Of a stretch of 64,000 nt of DNA, positions 21,357 through 31,311 are shown piece after piece. Source of the stretch: Bacillus sp. CH140a_4T (lineage in GTDB: Bacteria; Bacillota; Bacilli; Bacillales; Bacillaceae_G); NCBI RefSeq assembly GCF_008923725.1, contig NZ_WBPF01000021.1:248978-312977 (forward strand), read 5' to 3'. Under the pieces are notes generated by a model. It saw only the letters and a list, made by a program, of their open reading frames with translations, did no database searches and was not told where the DNA came from. Every line of letters starts with the position of its first letter. Position 1 is the stretch's first letter. Both the position numbers and the translations under genes were made by a program.

Positions 21357-22559
21357 TTATGCTACGCTGCGATACTCTTCTTCTTGTTCTTTTTTCTGTT
21401 TAGGTGCTTGAATTACAATTGCGATAATAAATGATACGACACATAATACGCCGATCACCATGAATGTTGGTTTGAATCCACCTAGAAGTGCACCGATAAA
21501 GGAACCTGCAAGCGCTCCAAATCCAAATCCTTGATACACCATTCCGTAGTTTTTACTATGGTTTTTCATACCGTAGAAATCACCAACGATAGCTGGGAAA
21601 ATAGTGATATTTCCACCAAAGCAAAACGCTACACTTGCTACACATACGAAGTAGATACCATAATTTAAATCTACGAAACTTAGAACTAAGACTGAACTAG
21701 CCATAACAACAAAAGTACCAGTAACGATTTTTAAACGACCGATTTTATCTGATAACGGTCCTAGAATAATACGACCTAATGTATTGAAGATTGCAACCAT
21801 AGCCACCGCATTAGCTGCTGTCGCTGCGCTAAGTCCTACAAGTTGAACACCAATGTCTTTTACCATACCAATTAAGTATAAGCCACTCATACATGATGTA
21901 AATAACATTATAAATAATAAGTATACTTGTTTTGTACCTAACATTTCTTTCGTTGTATATTCATAAGTTTTTGTTTCATGAACTGCACCTTGATCAGCAG
22001 CTTGATGGATTAAACAAGCTCCAAGGACAATCATAGCTGTAACAATTAAACCCCAGTATATAAATGCTTGTGATACACCAACTGATTCAATTAACTGTGC
22101 GTTAACGTATTTAAAGATTAAGCTACCCGAACCATATGCAGAGACAGAAATTCCAGCAATTAAACCTTTACGCTTTGGAAACCACTTTATTAAATTGGAT
22201 AGTGAAGTGATATATGCTGTACCATCTGCATAACCTACAACAACCCCTGCTAGTACATAAAGCAATATTAACGAAGACGCTTGTGAACTAAGTACTAATC
22301 CTAGTCCTAATGCTAACCCAGCTATCATAATAAGCTTACGAAGTCCCCATTTTTCTTGCAATTTACTCGCAAATAAAGTTGAAAATGCTAAGGAAAGACT
22401 CGTAATTGAGAAGGTTATAGCAACTGCGTTAAGACTCCAACCGTATTTACTAACTAAAGGCTGATTAAATAAACTCCATGTATATATCGTTCCAAGTCCC
22501 ATTTGAACTATGACTGTACCAAGGACAACAAGCCATGGATTAACATTTGATTTTTTCAT
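21357..22559 (-). CDS. MFS transporter, oxalate/formate antiporter (OFA) family
   Basis: A 400-residue, 12-helix major facilitator. The opening (PWLVVLGTVIVQMGLGTIYTW) and the segment GLRKLIMIAGLALGLG are typical of the OFA/YhjX group, which handles small carboxylates such as oxalate, formate or pyruvate. Substrate is unknown here. It is monocistronic. A cre-like element lies about 120 bases upstream. Confidence 0.8.
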   Translation of the reverse strand: MKKSNVNPWLVVLGTVIVQMGLGTIYTWSLFNQPLVSKYGWSLNAVAITFSITSLSLAFSTLFASKLQEKWGLRKLIMIAGLALGLGLVLSSQASSLILLYVLAGVVVGYADGTAYITSLSNLIKWFPKRKGLIAGISVSAYGSGSLIFKYVNAQLIESVGVSQAFIYWGLIVTAMIVLGACLIHQAADQGAVHETKTYEYTTKEMLGTKQVYLLFIMLFTSCMSGLYLIGMVKDIGVQLVGLSAATAANAVAMVAIFNTLGRIILGPLSDKIGRLKIVTGTFVVMASSVLVLSFVDLNYGIYFVCVASVAFCFGGNITIFPAIVGDFYGMKNHSKNYGMVYQGFGFGALAGSFIGALLGGFKPTFMVIGVLCVVSFIIAIVIQAPKQKKEQEEEYRSVA

Positions 22560-23032
22560 ACCTTTCCGCCTCCTCTTTCTATTTCAATGCTTTTCGCTAA
22601 GTTTTCTTTTTTTTATGTTCATATTGACCACCTCTTTTGATTTAACACCTTCATTGTATAAGATGTTCCCTGTTATGTAAGCACTTACAATATAGAGCGT
22701 CAAAAATATGGAATCAGTTACAGAAAACGAAGGACGAAATACAAAAAACTACTTATTAAATACGAAAGCAGCTTTTATAATGTTTTGTTTCCATAAGACT
22801 TACAGCTGTTTTATCATCTTTTTTATAAAAATTATGACTCATGTTATACAATTGCAAGATTTTAATTTTCCTATACAAACAGAAAATAACCTGTTTACAC
22901 TAAGATGCACTTTATTTTTTATAAAATAAAAAAATATTTTATTGATAAACAAAACTAAATATTCACTAATATATCTATACGTGGTTTAATATATATAATA
23001 AAAAATATTTCTGTCTTTAATGAGGAGGTACT
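22560..23032. promoter_or_regulatory. intergenic region with a cre-like element at 22676-22689
   Basis: TGTAAGCACTTACA at 22676-22689 matches the CcpA cre consensus except for one central base. It lies upstream of the OFA transporter on the minus strand. A short plus-strand reading frame at 22708-22929 has no ribosome site and is not called. The rest is AT-rich. Confidence 0.35.
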
Positions 23033-23218
23033 ATGAAAGCAAACGTAGGGGATACTATACTTTTTCAACGAAATAATTTAAAGATTACAGGGTCTGTACT
23101 AAAACTTTATACTGAATCGGTCTTAGTTGAAGTTACAGATGTAAGCGGTGGTACTTTTGAATTCGATCGAACAATTGTAAATCATAAAAACTATAAAATT
23201 TTAAATACGAATACATAA
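23033..23218 (+). CDS. DUF2187 (YkvS-like) family protein
   Basis: A 61-residue protein with the compact beta-rich DUF2187 pattern: VGDTILFQRNNLKITGSVLK, then SVLVEVTD and a closing NHKNYKIL. The family is small, cytoplasmic and common in Bacillus, with unknown role. ATG is preceded by gaggaggt. It is monocistronic with a terminator 20 bases later. Confidence 0.8.
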   Translation: MKANVGDTILFQRNNLKITGSVLKLYTESVLVEVTDVSGGTFEFDRTIVNHKNYKILNTNT

Positions 23219-23235
23219 AGTGAAACAAACAACAC

Positions 23236-23270
23236 AAAATAGCCCCTGCTCACCAGCAGCGGCTATTTTA
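23236..23270. terminator. bidirectional terminator
   Basis: AAAATAGCC (23237-23245) pairs with GGCTATTTT (23261-23269) around an inner gctg/cagc stem. It serves the converging DUF2187 and ArsR genes. Confidence 0.85.
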
Positions 23271-23285
23271 TATGAAAATACTTCA

Positions 23286-23585
23286 TTAGTTAATATATCC
23301 TAAAACACTTACAATCTTACTCGCCTTTAAATTATTAATGTGATAATAAATTTCTAAGCCCCTTCTCTCAGCTCGTAACACTTTACCTTTCATTTTTGAT
23401 AAATGTTGCGAAACAGTAGATTGTGGAATATTCAGTAATTCTGTTAATTGTGTTACATTGCAAGTTTTTCTCGTACTTAATTCATTTACAATTTGTAATC
23501 GGATTGGGTGCGCCATAATTTTTAAAATATCTACATCTTCTTCTGAAACTACACCTTTTCTCATTTCACTCGTATATGTTGTCAT
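23286..23585 (-). CDS. ArsR/SmtB-type HTH regulator
   Basis: A 99-residue winged-helix repressor. LKIMAHPIRLQIVNEL (about 22-37), the recognition helix PQSTVSQHLSKMK (about 54-66) and the wing VLRAERRGLEIYYHI are typical. It has only one cysteine (near 42) and lacks the CxC metal site of ArsR proper, so it may sense something other than arsenite. No neighbouring target gene is obvious. ATG has aggggaa upstream. Confidence 0.88.
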   Translation of the reverse strand: MTTYTSEMRKGVVSEEDVDILKIMAHPIRLQIVNELSTRKTCNVTQLTELLNIPQSTVSQHLSKMKGKVLRAERRGLEIYYHINNLKASKIVSVLGYIN

Positions 23586-23895
23586 AAGACATTCCCCTTT
23601 TATGTGAATTTCTCTTATTTAGATCTATTTCCAAAATATTTAAAACTCCGATGTGAAACCTTTATATAAAAATAATAGAATTTTAAATTTTTAAAAACAG
23701 AATGAAATACAATTCACTTTATTTATTTGGTACATATACATAATACAATGTTAATATGTGCTCTATGTGAAGTTAGCATAAATTTATAATGAAGATTTTT
23801 CAAATAATTCACATGTAACTATCCACTTACCCATAACACTGTCCAGTGATTTTAACATATTTTAGGCGTTTGTATATATTATCTACAAAATAAAT

Positions 23896-24030
23896 GTTGA
23901 TTATGTCAGCCGTATCATATTAGTCTGTGGATCGGCTTTATTTTTAGTAGGTGGCGTTATCTCGGCAATTTCGGCCTTTAGAACGTATAATCGTTTGGAA
24001 AATACACCTCCTTCTACAGATAACTCATAA
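23896..24030 (+). pseudogene. remnant of a small membrane protein
   Basis: An open frame of 44 codons ending TAA at 24028-24030 encodes a hydrophobic stretch (SALFLVGGVISAISA) followed by a polar tail, like the end of a one-helix membrane protein. No ATG, GTG or TTG start is in frame before an upstream TAG, so the 5' part seems lost. A strong plus-strand terminator follows 26 bases later, consistent with a former gene. It could also be chance. Confidence 0.3.
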
Positions 24031-24056
24031 ATACATTGTCTAATTCTGAAAAACAA

Positions 24057-24096
24057 ACAAATGCCACCTCTAAAAAGAGATGGCATTTGTTTTATC
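24057..24096. terminator. strong bidirectional terminator
   Basis: Fourteen-base stem ACAAATGCCACCTC (24057-24070) with GAGATGGCATTTGT (24077-24090), T-rich on both sides. It ends sbcC on the minus strand and any transcript over the remnant on the plus strand. Confidence 0.88.
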
Positions 24097-24153
24097 ATAA
24101 ACTCCATACTAGAAGAACGTAAACAATACTTTGATTATGAATTACAATTGTAC

Positions 24154-27100
24154 TTACTTCACCACAAACCTCGTCTGACTACACCCATCCTTCTGTTTCG
24201 TTACTTCTAATACAGCTGGCATTGCGTTTTTCAGCTCTTGAACGTGTGAAATGACACCGATAAATCGGCCTGATTTTTGTAAGTCAATTAAAGCGTCAAC
24301 TGCTTTTGTTAATGACTCTTCATCTAGTGAACCAAAACCTTCGTCGATAAACATCGTTTCGATGGAAATTCCACCTTCATACGCTTGAATGACGTCTGCC
24401 ATTCCAAGCGCTAAGCAAAGCGATGCATTAAATTTCTCGCCGCCAGATAATGTTTTTACATCGCGTGTTTGGCCAGTGTATGCGTCGTATACATCTAAGC
24501 CTAATCCACTCTGACGATTTCTCTTTTCAACTCGTTCACTTCGTTTTAAATAAAATTGTCCATTTGATAATTTACGTAATCGTTCGTTTGCAATTTGAAC
24601 AATTTGTTCTAAATACTCAATTAAGATGTAACGTTCAAATGATATACGGCTTTCGTTATCACCTTTCATTACTTCATATAAATCAACAAGTTCTTGGAAA
24701 GCTTTTTCTTCCTCATGAATTTGCTCATCAATACGTCTAATATTTTCATGTAATTCAGAAATATATGTTACCGCATTTTGCGCACGTTGACGTTTTTCTT
24801 TAATTATATCGAGATTAATTTGTAATTCTGTTATGTGTTCACCTAACGCCGTAATATCCATATACTCTTTATCTTTTAATTCAGCATGTAATTCTTCAAT
24901 TTGTTTTGCAAGTACTTCAAGAGATGAATAATAGCTTTGAATTTCTTTTTGTAACAGCTCCATCTCGATATCACTTAATTTAGCTTCTTTATACGTGATT
25001 TGATCTGTAAATCCGCTCTGTTCAAGCTCTTTCATAAAGCGCATGAAAGTCTCTTCTTTCTTCAATTTTGCACTTTCAAATTGATTAGAAGCACCTTCCT
25101 GTTCTGCTTGAATACGTATATTTTCATTTTGCCAATGTTGATACGCTTCCTGTACTTTCTTCCATTCGTCCTCCATCAATCTGAGTTCGTGCATAGCTTG
25201 GTCAAACTGGACTTTCCAAGCTTGTACTGTTTGTAAGTTTTCAGGAATATTTTTCTTATCATGTTCATATGACGTACGAAGCTGCATACACTCCATTTCT
25301 GTACGGTGCTGCTCTGTTTCTACCTCACGCTTTTGTTTCTGAAGTGCATCTACTTTTTCTTCTACGCTTTTTATATTCACAGCAGTTTGCTTACGCGTTT
25401 CTTCGCTTGCTTTTAACGTATTTACTTCAGTTGCTAATTGTTTTCCTTTTTGAACAAGCGCACTATATGTTTCAACTAATTCTTCCGAGCAATAGCCTCG
25501 CTTTTTAACCTCTTCTATTATCTGCTCATATTGAAGATGATAGAAATTCCATTTCTCCTCTAATTGAACATGTAATTTTTCAGCAATATTTTTCTTGTCT
25601 CTTAAATCATTTAACTCTTTTTCATCGATTGCATCACTTTGCTCTGTAGCTTTTTTCGGATGGTTCGTACTCCCACATACTGGGCAAGATTCACCATCAT
25701 GTAAATGAAGAGCTAATATACCAGCTTGTTCACTTAACCAGCGACGTTCCATATTTTCATATGCGTTCACTGCCAATTGCATCTTATTATATGCCGCTTC
25801 TTTTTCTTTCTCGAATTTTTGTTTTTCTTGCCAAACATCAAATGCTTGCTTTAAAATTTTTGCATCTTCTCGCATATTCGTTAGTTCTTCTACTTTATCT
25901 ACATATTCCTCAAGTGCTCGTTCTAACTGTTGTAACTCACCAGACATTAGCTGTTTTTGATTTGTATGCTCCTCTAATTGTCGATCTAAGTTTTGCATAC
26001 TTTCTTTTAATTTCCCTATTTGAATTTCTGCATTTTGTAAATTCAACTGTTTCTCAGCTATTGATGCAATAATCGGTTGTAACTCTTCTAATCTTTGAAC
26101 GAGTTTTTTTGCATTTTCTCTCTCAGGTTCTTTATTCTTTACTGCTTCATATTTCTCCTGAGCAAGTTCAAAGCTATTCGTTATATGTTCTTTTTTGGCG
26201 ATTATTTGTTTTAACAAACTTTCAGCCTTCTGCTCATTTTGCATTGCTTCTTCATACCATTGTTCAAATGGTAATAAACGCTTCGCTTGTTCCGCATGTT
26301 TAAAAGATTTTTCTTTCATTTCAATAACTGTACGGTTTTCTTCTAAAGCATTATATTTCTCATTCCTTTGTTGTAAATCTATAAACTTCTCATTTACAGA
26401 TTTCGCTGCATGAAAACGTGTTTCAGCATCCTTTAATTGCTTCGTTTGAACATCTTGTTCTACTTGTAATTGCTCAACCTCTGCCTTATACACAGCTGTT
26501 TCTTGTTCTAATGCTTCTACTACTTGATGCGTATTTACATGTTCTTGTTCCACTAATGTCTCTAATAATGCTCCATCGCGGATTGGTAATTTAAATACAT
26601 TACGGAAGTATAGCTCTCGCTCTTTCTGCTTTTCTTGTAAGACGTCTTTCCATTGTTTACGTTTTTGATCAAGTAACTCACGCATTAACTTATAACGATC
26701 CGTTTTAAAAATACGACGCAAAATTTCTTCTTTGTTTTCTGTCTCAGATGTTAATAGTTTTCGGAATTCCCCTTGCGGTAACATAACAATTTGGCTAAAT
26801 TGATGTTTACTTAAACCAATTAAATCTTCCACTTTTTTATTTACATCCGTTACATGAAAACGATCAACAGCTGGAACATTCTCTTCATTAATTACTTCAT
26901 ATAGTTCTACTGCCTGTCCCGTGATCGTCTTGTTCCCTTGTTTTTTATGCCCAAGTTGTCGTTTTATTTCATAACGCTTTCCTTTTAACTGAAAGATTAG
27001 TTCTACACTTGTATACATATTGTCATCAGCAAATTGACTGCGAAGCATGCTCGTATCACTACGTTCTTCGCCGCTTGCCTCACCATATAACACATAACAA

Positions 27101-27243
27101 ATCGCATCAAAAATCGTTGTCTTTCCAGCTCCTGTATTCCCAGAAATGGCGAAAATACGATGATCTCCAAGATCGTTAAAATCGATTACTTCTTTCTGTT
27201 TATATGGGCCAAATGCTGTCATAATTAACTGAATCGGTCTCAT
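24154..27243 (-). CDS. sbcC: exonuclease subunit SbcC
   Basis: A 1029-residue SMC-like ATPase. Walker A GNTGAGKTTIFD is near residues 35-46, followed by two long coiled coils joined by a zinc hook (CPVCGS near residue 519). The C-terminal signature LSGGEKFNASLCLALGMADV precedes the Walker B segment MFIDEGFGSLDE. With SbcD it forms the Mre11-Rad50-like nuclease that opens hairpin DNA and palindromes. It overlaps sbcD by four bases. Confidence 0.97.
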   Translation of the reverse strand: MRPIQLIMTAFGPYKQKEVIDFNDLGDHRIFAISGNTGAGKTTIFDAICYVLYGEASGEERSDTSMLRSQFADDNMYTSVELIFQLKGKRYEIKRQLGHKKQGNKTITGQAVELYEVINEENVPAVDRFHVTDVNKKVEDLIGLSKHQFSQIVMLPQGEFRKLLTSETENKEEILRRIFKTDRYKLMRELLDQKRKQWKDVLQEKQKERELYFRNVFKLPIRDGALLETLVEQEHVNTHQVVEALEQETAVYKAEVEQLQVEQDVQTKQLKDAETRFHAAKSVNEKFIDLQQRNEKYNALEENRTVIEMKEKSFKHAEQAKRLLPFEQWYEEAMQNEQKAESLLKQIIAKKEHITNSFELAQEKYEAVKNKEPERENAKKLVQRLEELQPIIASIAEKQLNLQNAEIQIGKLKESMQNLDRQLEEHTNQKQLMSGELQQLERALEEYVDKVEELTNMREDAKILKQAFDVWQEKQKFEKEKEAAYNKMQLAVNAYENMERRWLSEQAGILALHLHDGESCPVCGSTNHPKKATEQSDAIDEKELNDLRDKKNIAEKLHVQLEEKWNFYHLQYEQIIEEVKKRGYCSEELVETYSALVQKGKQLATEVNTLKASEETRKQTAVNIKSVEEKVDALQKQKREVETEQHRTEMECMQLRTSYEHDKKNIPENLQTVQAWKVQFDQAMHELRLMEDEWKKVQEAYQHWQNENIRIQAEQEGASNQFESAKLKKEETFMRFMKELEQSGFTDQITYKEAKLSDIEMELLQKEIQSYYSSLEVLAKQIEELHAELKDKEYMDITALGEHITELQINLDIIKEKRQRAQNAVTYISELHENIRRIDEQIHEEEKAFQELVDLYEVMKGDNESRISFERYILIEYLEQIVQIANERLRKLSNGQFYLKRSERVEKRNRQSGLGLDVYDAYTGQTRDVKTLSGGEKFNASLCLALGMADVIQAYEGGISIETMFIDEGFGSLDEESLTKAVDALIDLQKSGRFIGVISHVQELKNAMPAVLEVTKQKDGCSQTRFVVK

Positions 27244-28397
27244 CCTCGTTCACCTTCCCGTTCTTGCACTGTTTGTAGTACCTCTACAAATAGACGTTCT
27301 TTCTCTTCTGATAAATCTAAGCCTTTCATTTCTTTATAAAAAGCCTTTAATAGGGATAAATCATCCGTTTTATGTCTTGAAACAGTTACTTCATTTGACT
27401 CTGTGAGCGCTCGTCTTTGAATCGATCTTTCAACATGCATTGCATTTGGATATACAGAACGTATTTTTTCCATTGGCTGCAAGACAGGATTTTCATCTAA
27501 TAATTTTACAAACACGTAATCTTCACTTACTGGATGTTGTAACAATTCATCTATTTTCGCTTCTACTGTTCGCATTTTACGACGTGGTGTAAGTAACCTT
27601 TTTTCAATTGATACTTCACCTTGTTCGTCCAGTTCCACAATATAATATCCTTTTTTATGTTTTTCTTCAGAAATAGAATATGCAAGTGGCGAACCTGAAT
27701 ATCGAATTGTCTCATTACGTACAAAATGCGCTTGATGTAAATGTCCAAGCGCTGTGTAATGAAACTTATCAAAATAATGACTATTTACATATTCAGCACC
27801 ACCAATTGAAAGTGGTCGTTCTGCATCACTTGTATTCTCTTCTGCTTCTCCCGCAGAAGTTACAAATGCATGACCAACAAATACGTGTCTTGCTTCTTTA
27901 TCCATCGTTTCAGAAAGCTCATTCATAAAAATACGCATCGCATCATCATGAGAACGTACATCTTCGTTTTTCAATACATGTCTAACTATGCTTGGATCCG
28001 CATATGGAACGAGATGGAAGTGAACCTCTCCATATTCATCATTTAATATAATTGGCTCATATGGAAATTGAAATTGTCCCACAATAAATAATCCTTGTTT
28101 CTTCATTAAACTACTTCCAAAATGAATACGATCTGGACTATCATGGTTTCCTGCAACCGCAATAACTGGTGTTTGTAAATCAATCACTATTTTTTGTAAA
28201 ACATCATTTAATAAGTCTACTGCTTCTGTAGGTGGAATTGCTCGGTCGTATAAATCCCCTGCAATCATTACGGCATCTGGTTTTTCTTCCTCAACAGCTT
28301 GTACAAACTGATCTAATACAATCTTTTGATCTTCAGTCATATACACGCCATGAACGAGCTTTCCTAAATGCCAATCCGCTGTATGAAATAACTTCAT
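27240..28397 (-). CDS. sbcD: exonuclease subunit SbcD
   Basis: A 385-residue Mre11-type calcineurin-like phosphoesterase. Metal motifs are TADWHLGK near residue 6, GDLYDR near 47 and GNHDSPDR near 83, with histidine segments GHAFV and LGHLHQAH further on. It is the Mn-dependent nuclease half of SbcCD. It lies upstream of and overlaps sbcC. Confidence 0.97.
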   Translation of the reverse strand: MKLFHTADWHLGKLVHGVYMTEDQKIVLDQFVQAVEEEKPDAVMIAGDLYDRAIPPTEAVDLLNDVLQKIVIDLQTPVIAVAGNHDSPDRIHFGSSLMKKQGLFIVGQFQFPYEPIILNDEYGEVHFHLVPYADPSIVRHVLKNEDVRSHDDAMRIFMNELSETMDKEARHVFVGHAFVTSAGEAEENTSDAERPLSIGGAEYVNSHYFDKFHYTALGHLHQAHFVRNETIRYSGSPLAYSISEEKHKKGYYIVELDEQGEVSIEKRLLTPRRKMRTVEAKIDELLQHPVSEDYVFVKLLDENPVLQPMEKIRSVYPNAMHVERSIQRRALTESNEVTVSRHKTDDLSLLKAFYKEMKGLDLSEEKERLFVEVLQTVQEREGERG

Positions 28398-28412
28398 AGT
28401 TTCCTGCTCCTT

Positions 28413-28652
28413 TTAATTTACTGATTTTAGTGATACGAGTTGATAGTTTATTGTAGTTTTTCCGTTTTCCCACTCTAACTTTTGTATCATTGCACTACCA
28501 ATTCTTTCTTCATTTGATTTATATAAAGGCAATATTTCTTGAAGTGTAAATAAGTGATAACCATCCAATTTTAATTGAAATATGTTTTCTTCTATATGTA
28601 ATCTTACTTCTTTTTCATTTGAAATAATTTTTGTGTGCATCTCAAATTTCAT
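28413..28652 (-). CDS. small protein resembling DUF2584
   Basis: A 79-residue soluble protein. The pattern KFEMHTKIISNEKEVRLH, then YHLFTLQEILPLYKS and LEWENGKTTINYQLVSL, fits the small DUF2584 family of Bacillus as I remember it; function unknown. It ends 15 bases before sbcD and may be the first gene of that operon. Confidence 0.55.
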   Translation of the reverse strand: MKFEMHTKIISNEKEVRLHIEENIFQLKLDGYHLFTLQEILPLYKSNEERIGSAMIQKLEWENGKTTINYQLVSLKSVN

Positions 28653-28817
28653 GACAGATACAACCCCTTTTTCTATTCTCTACATTATTAATAGTATATT
28701 GGCTATGCAAGATTGACAAGTAAATACACGGCAAAGTACATACTTTTCTATTGCTATATGTTTTTTATTTTTACATATATTACGGTATGTGAAATTTTAT
28801 TTATTTTAAAAATAAAA

Positions 28818-28833
28818 ATGTCTCATGTGACAT
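28818..28833 (-). terminator. terminator of the small membrane protein gene
   Basis: ATGTC/GACAT stem followed on the minus strand by TTTTATTTTT. Confidence 0.7.
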
Positions 28834-28835
28834 CT

Positions 28836-29093
28836 TTATTTTTGTATAAAGTCTTTCATTACATAATATAAAACTGTAATTAAAACGATCGCTACAAAGA
28901 ATGAAAATACAGCGACTATGTACCCATCCTTATTTAATAGAATGCAAAAAGAAATAGATATGATAAAAATCGGAAATACAAGTCGTACTTTATCCTTCAC
29001 TTCCTCTGTCGTATCTGTATGATGAAAATACTGCGTTATCCCTATCATTAAAGAAGACAAAATAATCACCGACAATAGTAAAGGTCCTGGCAT
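28836..29093 (-). CDS. small three-helix membrane protein
   Basis: An 85-residue hydrophobic protein with about three membrane segments (roughly 4-22, 38-56, 58-78). ATG follows ggaga. No family is recognised. It is a single gene with its own terminator. Confidence 0.6.
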   Translation of the reverse strand: MPGPLLLSVIILSSLMIGITQYFHHTDTTEEVKDKVRLVFPIFIISISFCILLNKDGYIVAVFSFFVAIVLITVLYYVMKDFIQK

Positions 29094-29145
29094 CCCGATT
29101 TCTCCTTTCTCTATTTCTAATGAAATGCAATTTTTCTTTCATCAT

Positions 29146-29176
29146 AATCACTTCAAATACTCTTTTTGAAGTGATT
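29146..29176. promoter_or_regulatory. 12-bp inverted repeat, possible operator
   Basis: AATCACTTCAAA (29146-29157) and TTTGAAGTGATT (29165-29176) are perfect inverted arms with a 7-base spacer. A further half-like acttcaaata occurs near 29220. It lies between divergently transcribed genes, about 230 bases before the HibCH gene. No T run follows, so an operator fits better than a terminator. Regulator unknown. Confidence 0.45.
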
Positions 29177-29409
29177 ATGCACAATTTACACATATATAAT
29201 AGCGTGTTTACCATGATAACTTCAAATAATTACAATTACAGTAATGTTGTAATATTCATTTTCAACCTCAGAAATCCTGCAAATATATCTCGTCAAAATA
29301 TGCGGTGTACAAATTAACATGTACCGTCAACTTTAGACAAAATTTATAAAGGACATTTCAATACGTATCAAGAATTAAGAATAAGAAGATATGTAAGGGA
29401 GGATGAATT

Positions 29410-30465
29410 ATGACTGAACACGTTTTATTTTCTGTTAGTGAAAACGGCGTTGCATCAATTACTTTAAACCGCCCAAAAGCACTTAATTCTTTATCTTATG
29501 ACATGTTACAACCAATTGGGCAAAAACTGAAAGAGTGGGAAAATGATGAGCGAATTGCGCTTATCGTATTAAAAGGAGCTGGCACAAAAGGTTTTTGTGC
29601 AGGCGGCGACATTAAAACTCTTTATGAAGCGCGTTCAAATGAAACTGCATTGCAGCATGCGGAACGTTTCTTTGAAGAAGAGTATGAAATTGATACATAT
29701 ATTTATCAATATAAAAAACCAATCATTGCTTGTTTAGATGGAATTGTAATGGGTGGTGGTGTCGGTCTTACAAATGGTGCGAAATATCGAATTGTAACTG
29801 AGCGTACGAAATGGGCAATGCCAGAGATGAATATTGGCTTCTTCCCAGACGTCGGTGCTGCTTATTTTTTAAATAAAGCTCCAGGGTTTACTGGCCGATA
29901 TGTTGCTTTAACGGCATCTATTTTAAAAGCTTCTGACGTATTATTTATAAACGCTGCTGATTACTTTATGACATCTGATTCATTACCAAATTTCCTCACT
30001 GAGCTTGAAAATGTAAATTGGCATAAAGAAGATGATGTACATACTAATTTAAAAGAAGTCATTCGTACATTTGCAACTGCTCCAAACTTAGAAAGCGAGC
30101 TTGCTCCTTTATTAGAAGAAATTAATTCACATTTTGCATTCGATACAATTGAAGAGATCACCCATTCATTGGAGAAAGCTCAAAGTTCCTTTGCTTTAAA
30201 AACAAAAGAAACGCTATTATCAAAATCCCCTATTTCATTAAAAGTAACATTAAAACAATTTATTGATGGACAAGATAAATCCGTTGAAGAATGTTTCGCT
30301 ACCGACCTTGTACTTGCTAAAAATTTCATGAGACATGCAGATTTCTTCGAAGGAGTACGTTCTGTTGTCGTTGATAAAGATCAAAATCCGAATTATAAAT
30401 ATAAGCAGTTAAGTGATGTTTCAGAAGAAGATGTAAATCGATTCTTTAACTTACTTAATGCATAA
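29410..30465 (+). CDS. 3-hydroxyisobutyryl-CoA hydrolase (crotonase superfamily)
   Basis: A 351-residue crotonase-fold enzyme. Length and motifs GFCAGGDIKTLYE (about 63-75), MGGGVGLTNGAKYRI (about 115-129) and MPEMNIGFFPDVGAAYFL (about 138-155) are those of HibCH rather than of ordinary hydratases, which are about 260 residues. HibCH removes CoA from 3-hydroxyisobutyryl-CoA in valine breakdown, upstream of MmsB encoded at 32873. ATG has ggaggat upstream. Confidence 0.85.
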   Translation: MTEHVLFSVSENGVASITLNRPKALNSLSYDMLQPIGQKLKEWENDERIALIVLKGAGTKGFCAGGDIKTLYEARSNETALQHAERFFEEEYEIDTYIYQYKKPIIACLDGIVMGGGVGLTNGAKYRIVTERTKWAMPEMNIGFFPDVGAAYFLNKAPGFTGRYVALTASILKASDVLFINAADYFMTSDSLPNFLTELENVNWHKEDDVHTNLKEVIRTFATAPNLESELAPLLEEINSHFAFDTIEEITHSLEKAQSSFALKTKETLLSKSPISLKVTLKQFIDGQDKSVEECFATDLVLAKNFMRHADFFEGVRSVVVDKDQNPNYKYKQLSDVSEEDVNRFFNLLNA

Positions 30466-30528
30466 AGTGAAACTTTCATAAGTGGTGGGTTTCCGCTCTC
30501 CAATCGCCCGTTTATACGGGATAAACCT

Positions 30529-30572
30529 GAGGCTATATAGTCGTGTAATGTCACGACTATATAGCCTCTTTA
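30529..30572 (+). terminator. terminator of the HibCH gene
   Basis: Seventeen-base perfect stem (30529-30545 with 30552-30568, beginning GAGGCTATATAG) followed by tttatt. A smaller palindrome CCCGTTTATACGGG precedes it at 30507-30520. Confidence 0.93.
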
Positions 30573-30672
30573 TTATTTAATAATTTTTAATAAAATTTAA
30601 TTTTATTAAATCAAAATATGTGCTACACTATTTTTAATCAAATATTCTAAAAATAAAAAAGGAGGAGCGACT

Positions 30673-31305
30673 ATGATTGAAAATTTTTTTCTTTTCATCA
30701 TTATGTCTATTTGTCTTATTATTTTACCCGGTCCTGATACTGCAATGGCGACGAAAAATACATTGGTTGCCGGTAAGGTGGGCGGAGTAAAAACAGTGTT
30801 CGGTACATGTGTTGCACTTTTGATTCATACTTTAGCAGCAGTAATCGGACTTTCCGCAATTATTGTAAAGTCAGCGCTTTTATTTTCTATTTTCAAGTAC
30901 GTTGGAGCTCTATATTTAATTTATATTGGCATTAAAGCCCTTTTAGCGGTAAGAAACAAAGAAGGCGTTGATACGAACGATATATCTTTAAATAATGAAG
31001 ATGAACATACTTCTTGCTTTCGTCAAGGGTTTCTTACGAATTTATTAAACCCTAAGGTTGCAGTCTTCTTTTTAACCTTTTTACCGCAATTTTTAAATCC
31101 AAATCATAATACGTTTATCCAACTTCTCGTAATGGGTCTTACTTACCTCGTTTTAACCGTCATTTGGTTCGCTTTTTATATATTTTTAATTGATAAAATT
31201 AGCGCTTTTATGAAAAAACCGAAGACGCAACGTTATATTCAAGGGTTAACAGGAATCGTCTTAATTGGTTTTGGTATTAAACTTGCTTTTGAAAAAAGTA
31301 ATTAA
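30673..31305 (+). CDS. LysE/RhtB-family amino acid exporter
   Basis: A 210-residue, six-helix LysE-superfamily translocator. The family start ILPGPDTAMATKNTL (about 17-31) and the FLTNLLNPKVAVFFL segment (about 119-133) are diagnostic. Such proteins export amino acids or related compounds; the substrate is unknown. ATG has aaaggagg upstream. It is monocistronic. Confidence 0.9.
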   Translation: MIENFFLFIIMSICLIILPGPDTAMATKNTLVAGKVGGVKTVFGTCVALLIHTLAAVIGLSAIIVKSALLFSIFKYVGALYLIYIGIKALLAVRNKEGVDTNDISLNNEDEHTSCFRQGFLTNLLNPKVAVFFLTFLPQFLNPNHNTFIQLLVMGLTYLVLTVIWFAFYIFLIDKISAFMKKPKTQRYIQGLTGIVLIGFGIKLAFEKSN

Positions 31306-31311
31306 CAAGAC

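Noticed and set aside
23901-24107. 68-codon minus-strand frame
   Set aside because: It starts inside a terminator stem and runs opposite a better (plus-strand) coding-like segment.
24450-26413. Several plus-strand frames of 60-100 codons opposite sbcC
   Set aside because: Antisense shadows of a long, clearly coding gene; Leu/Phe-rich translations without ribosome sites.
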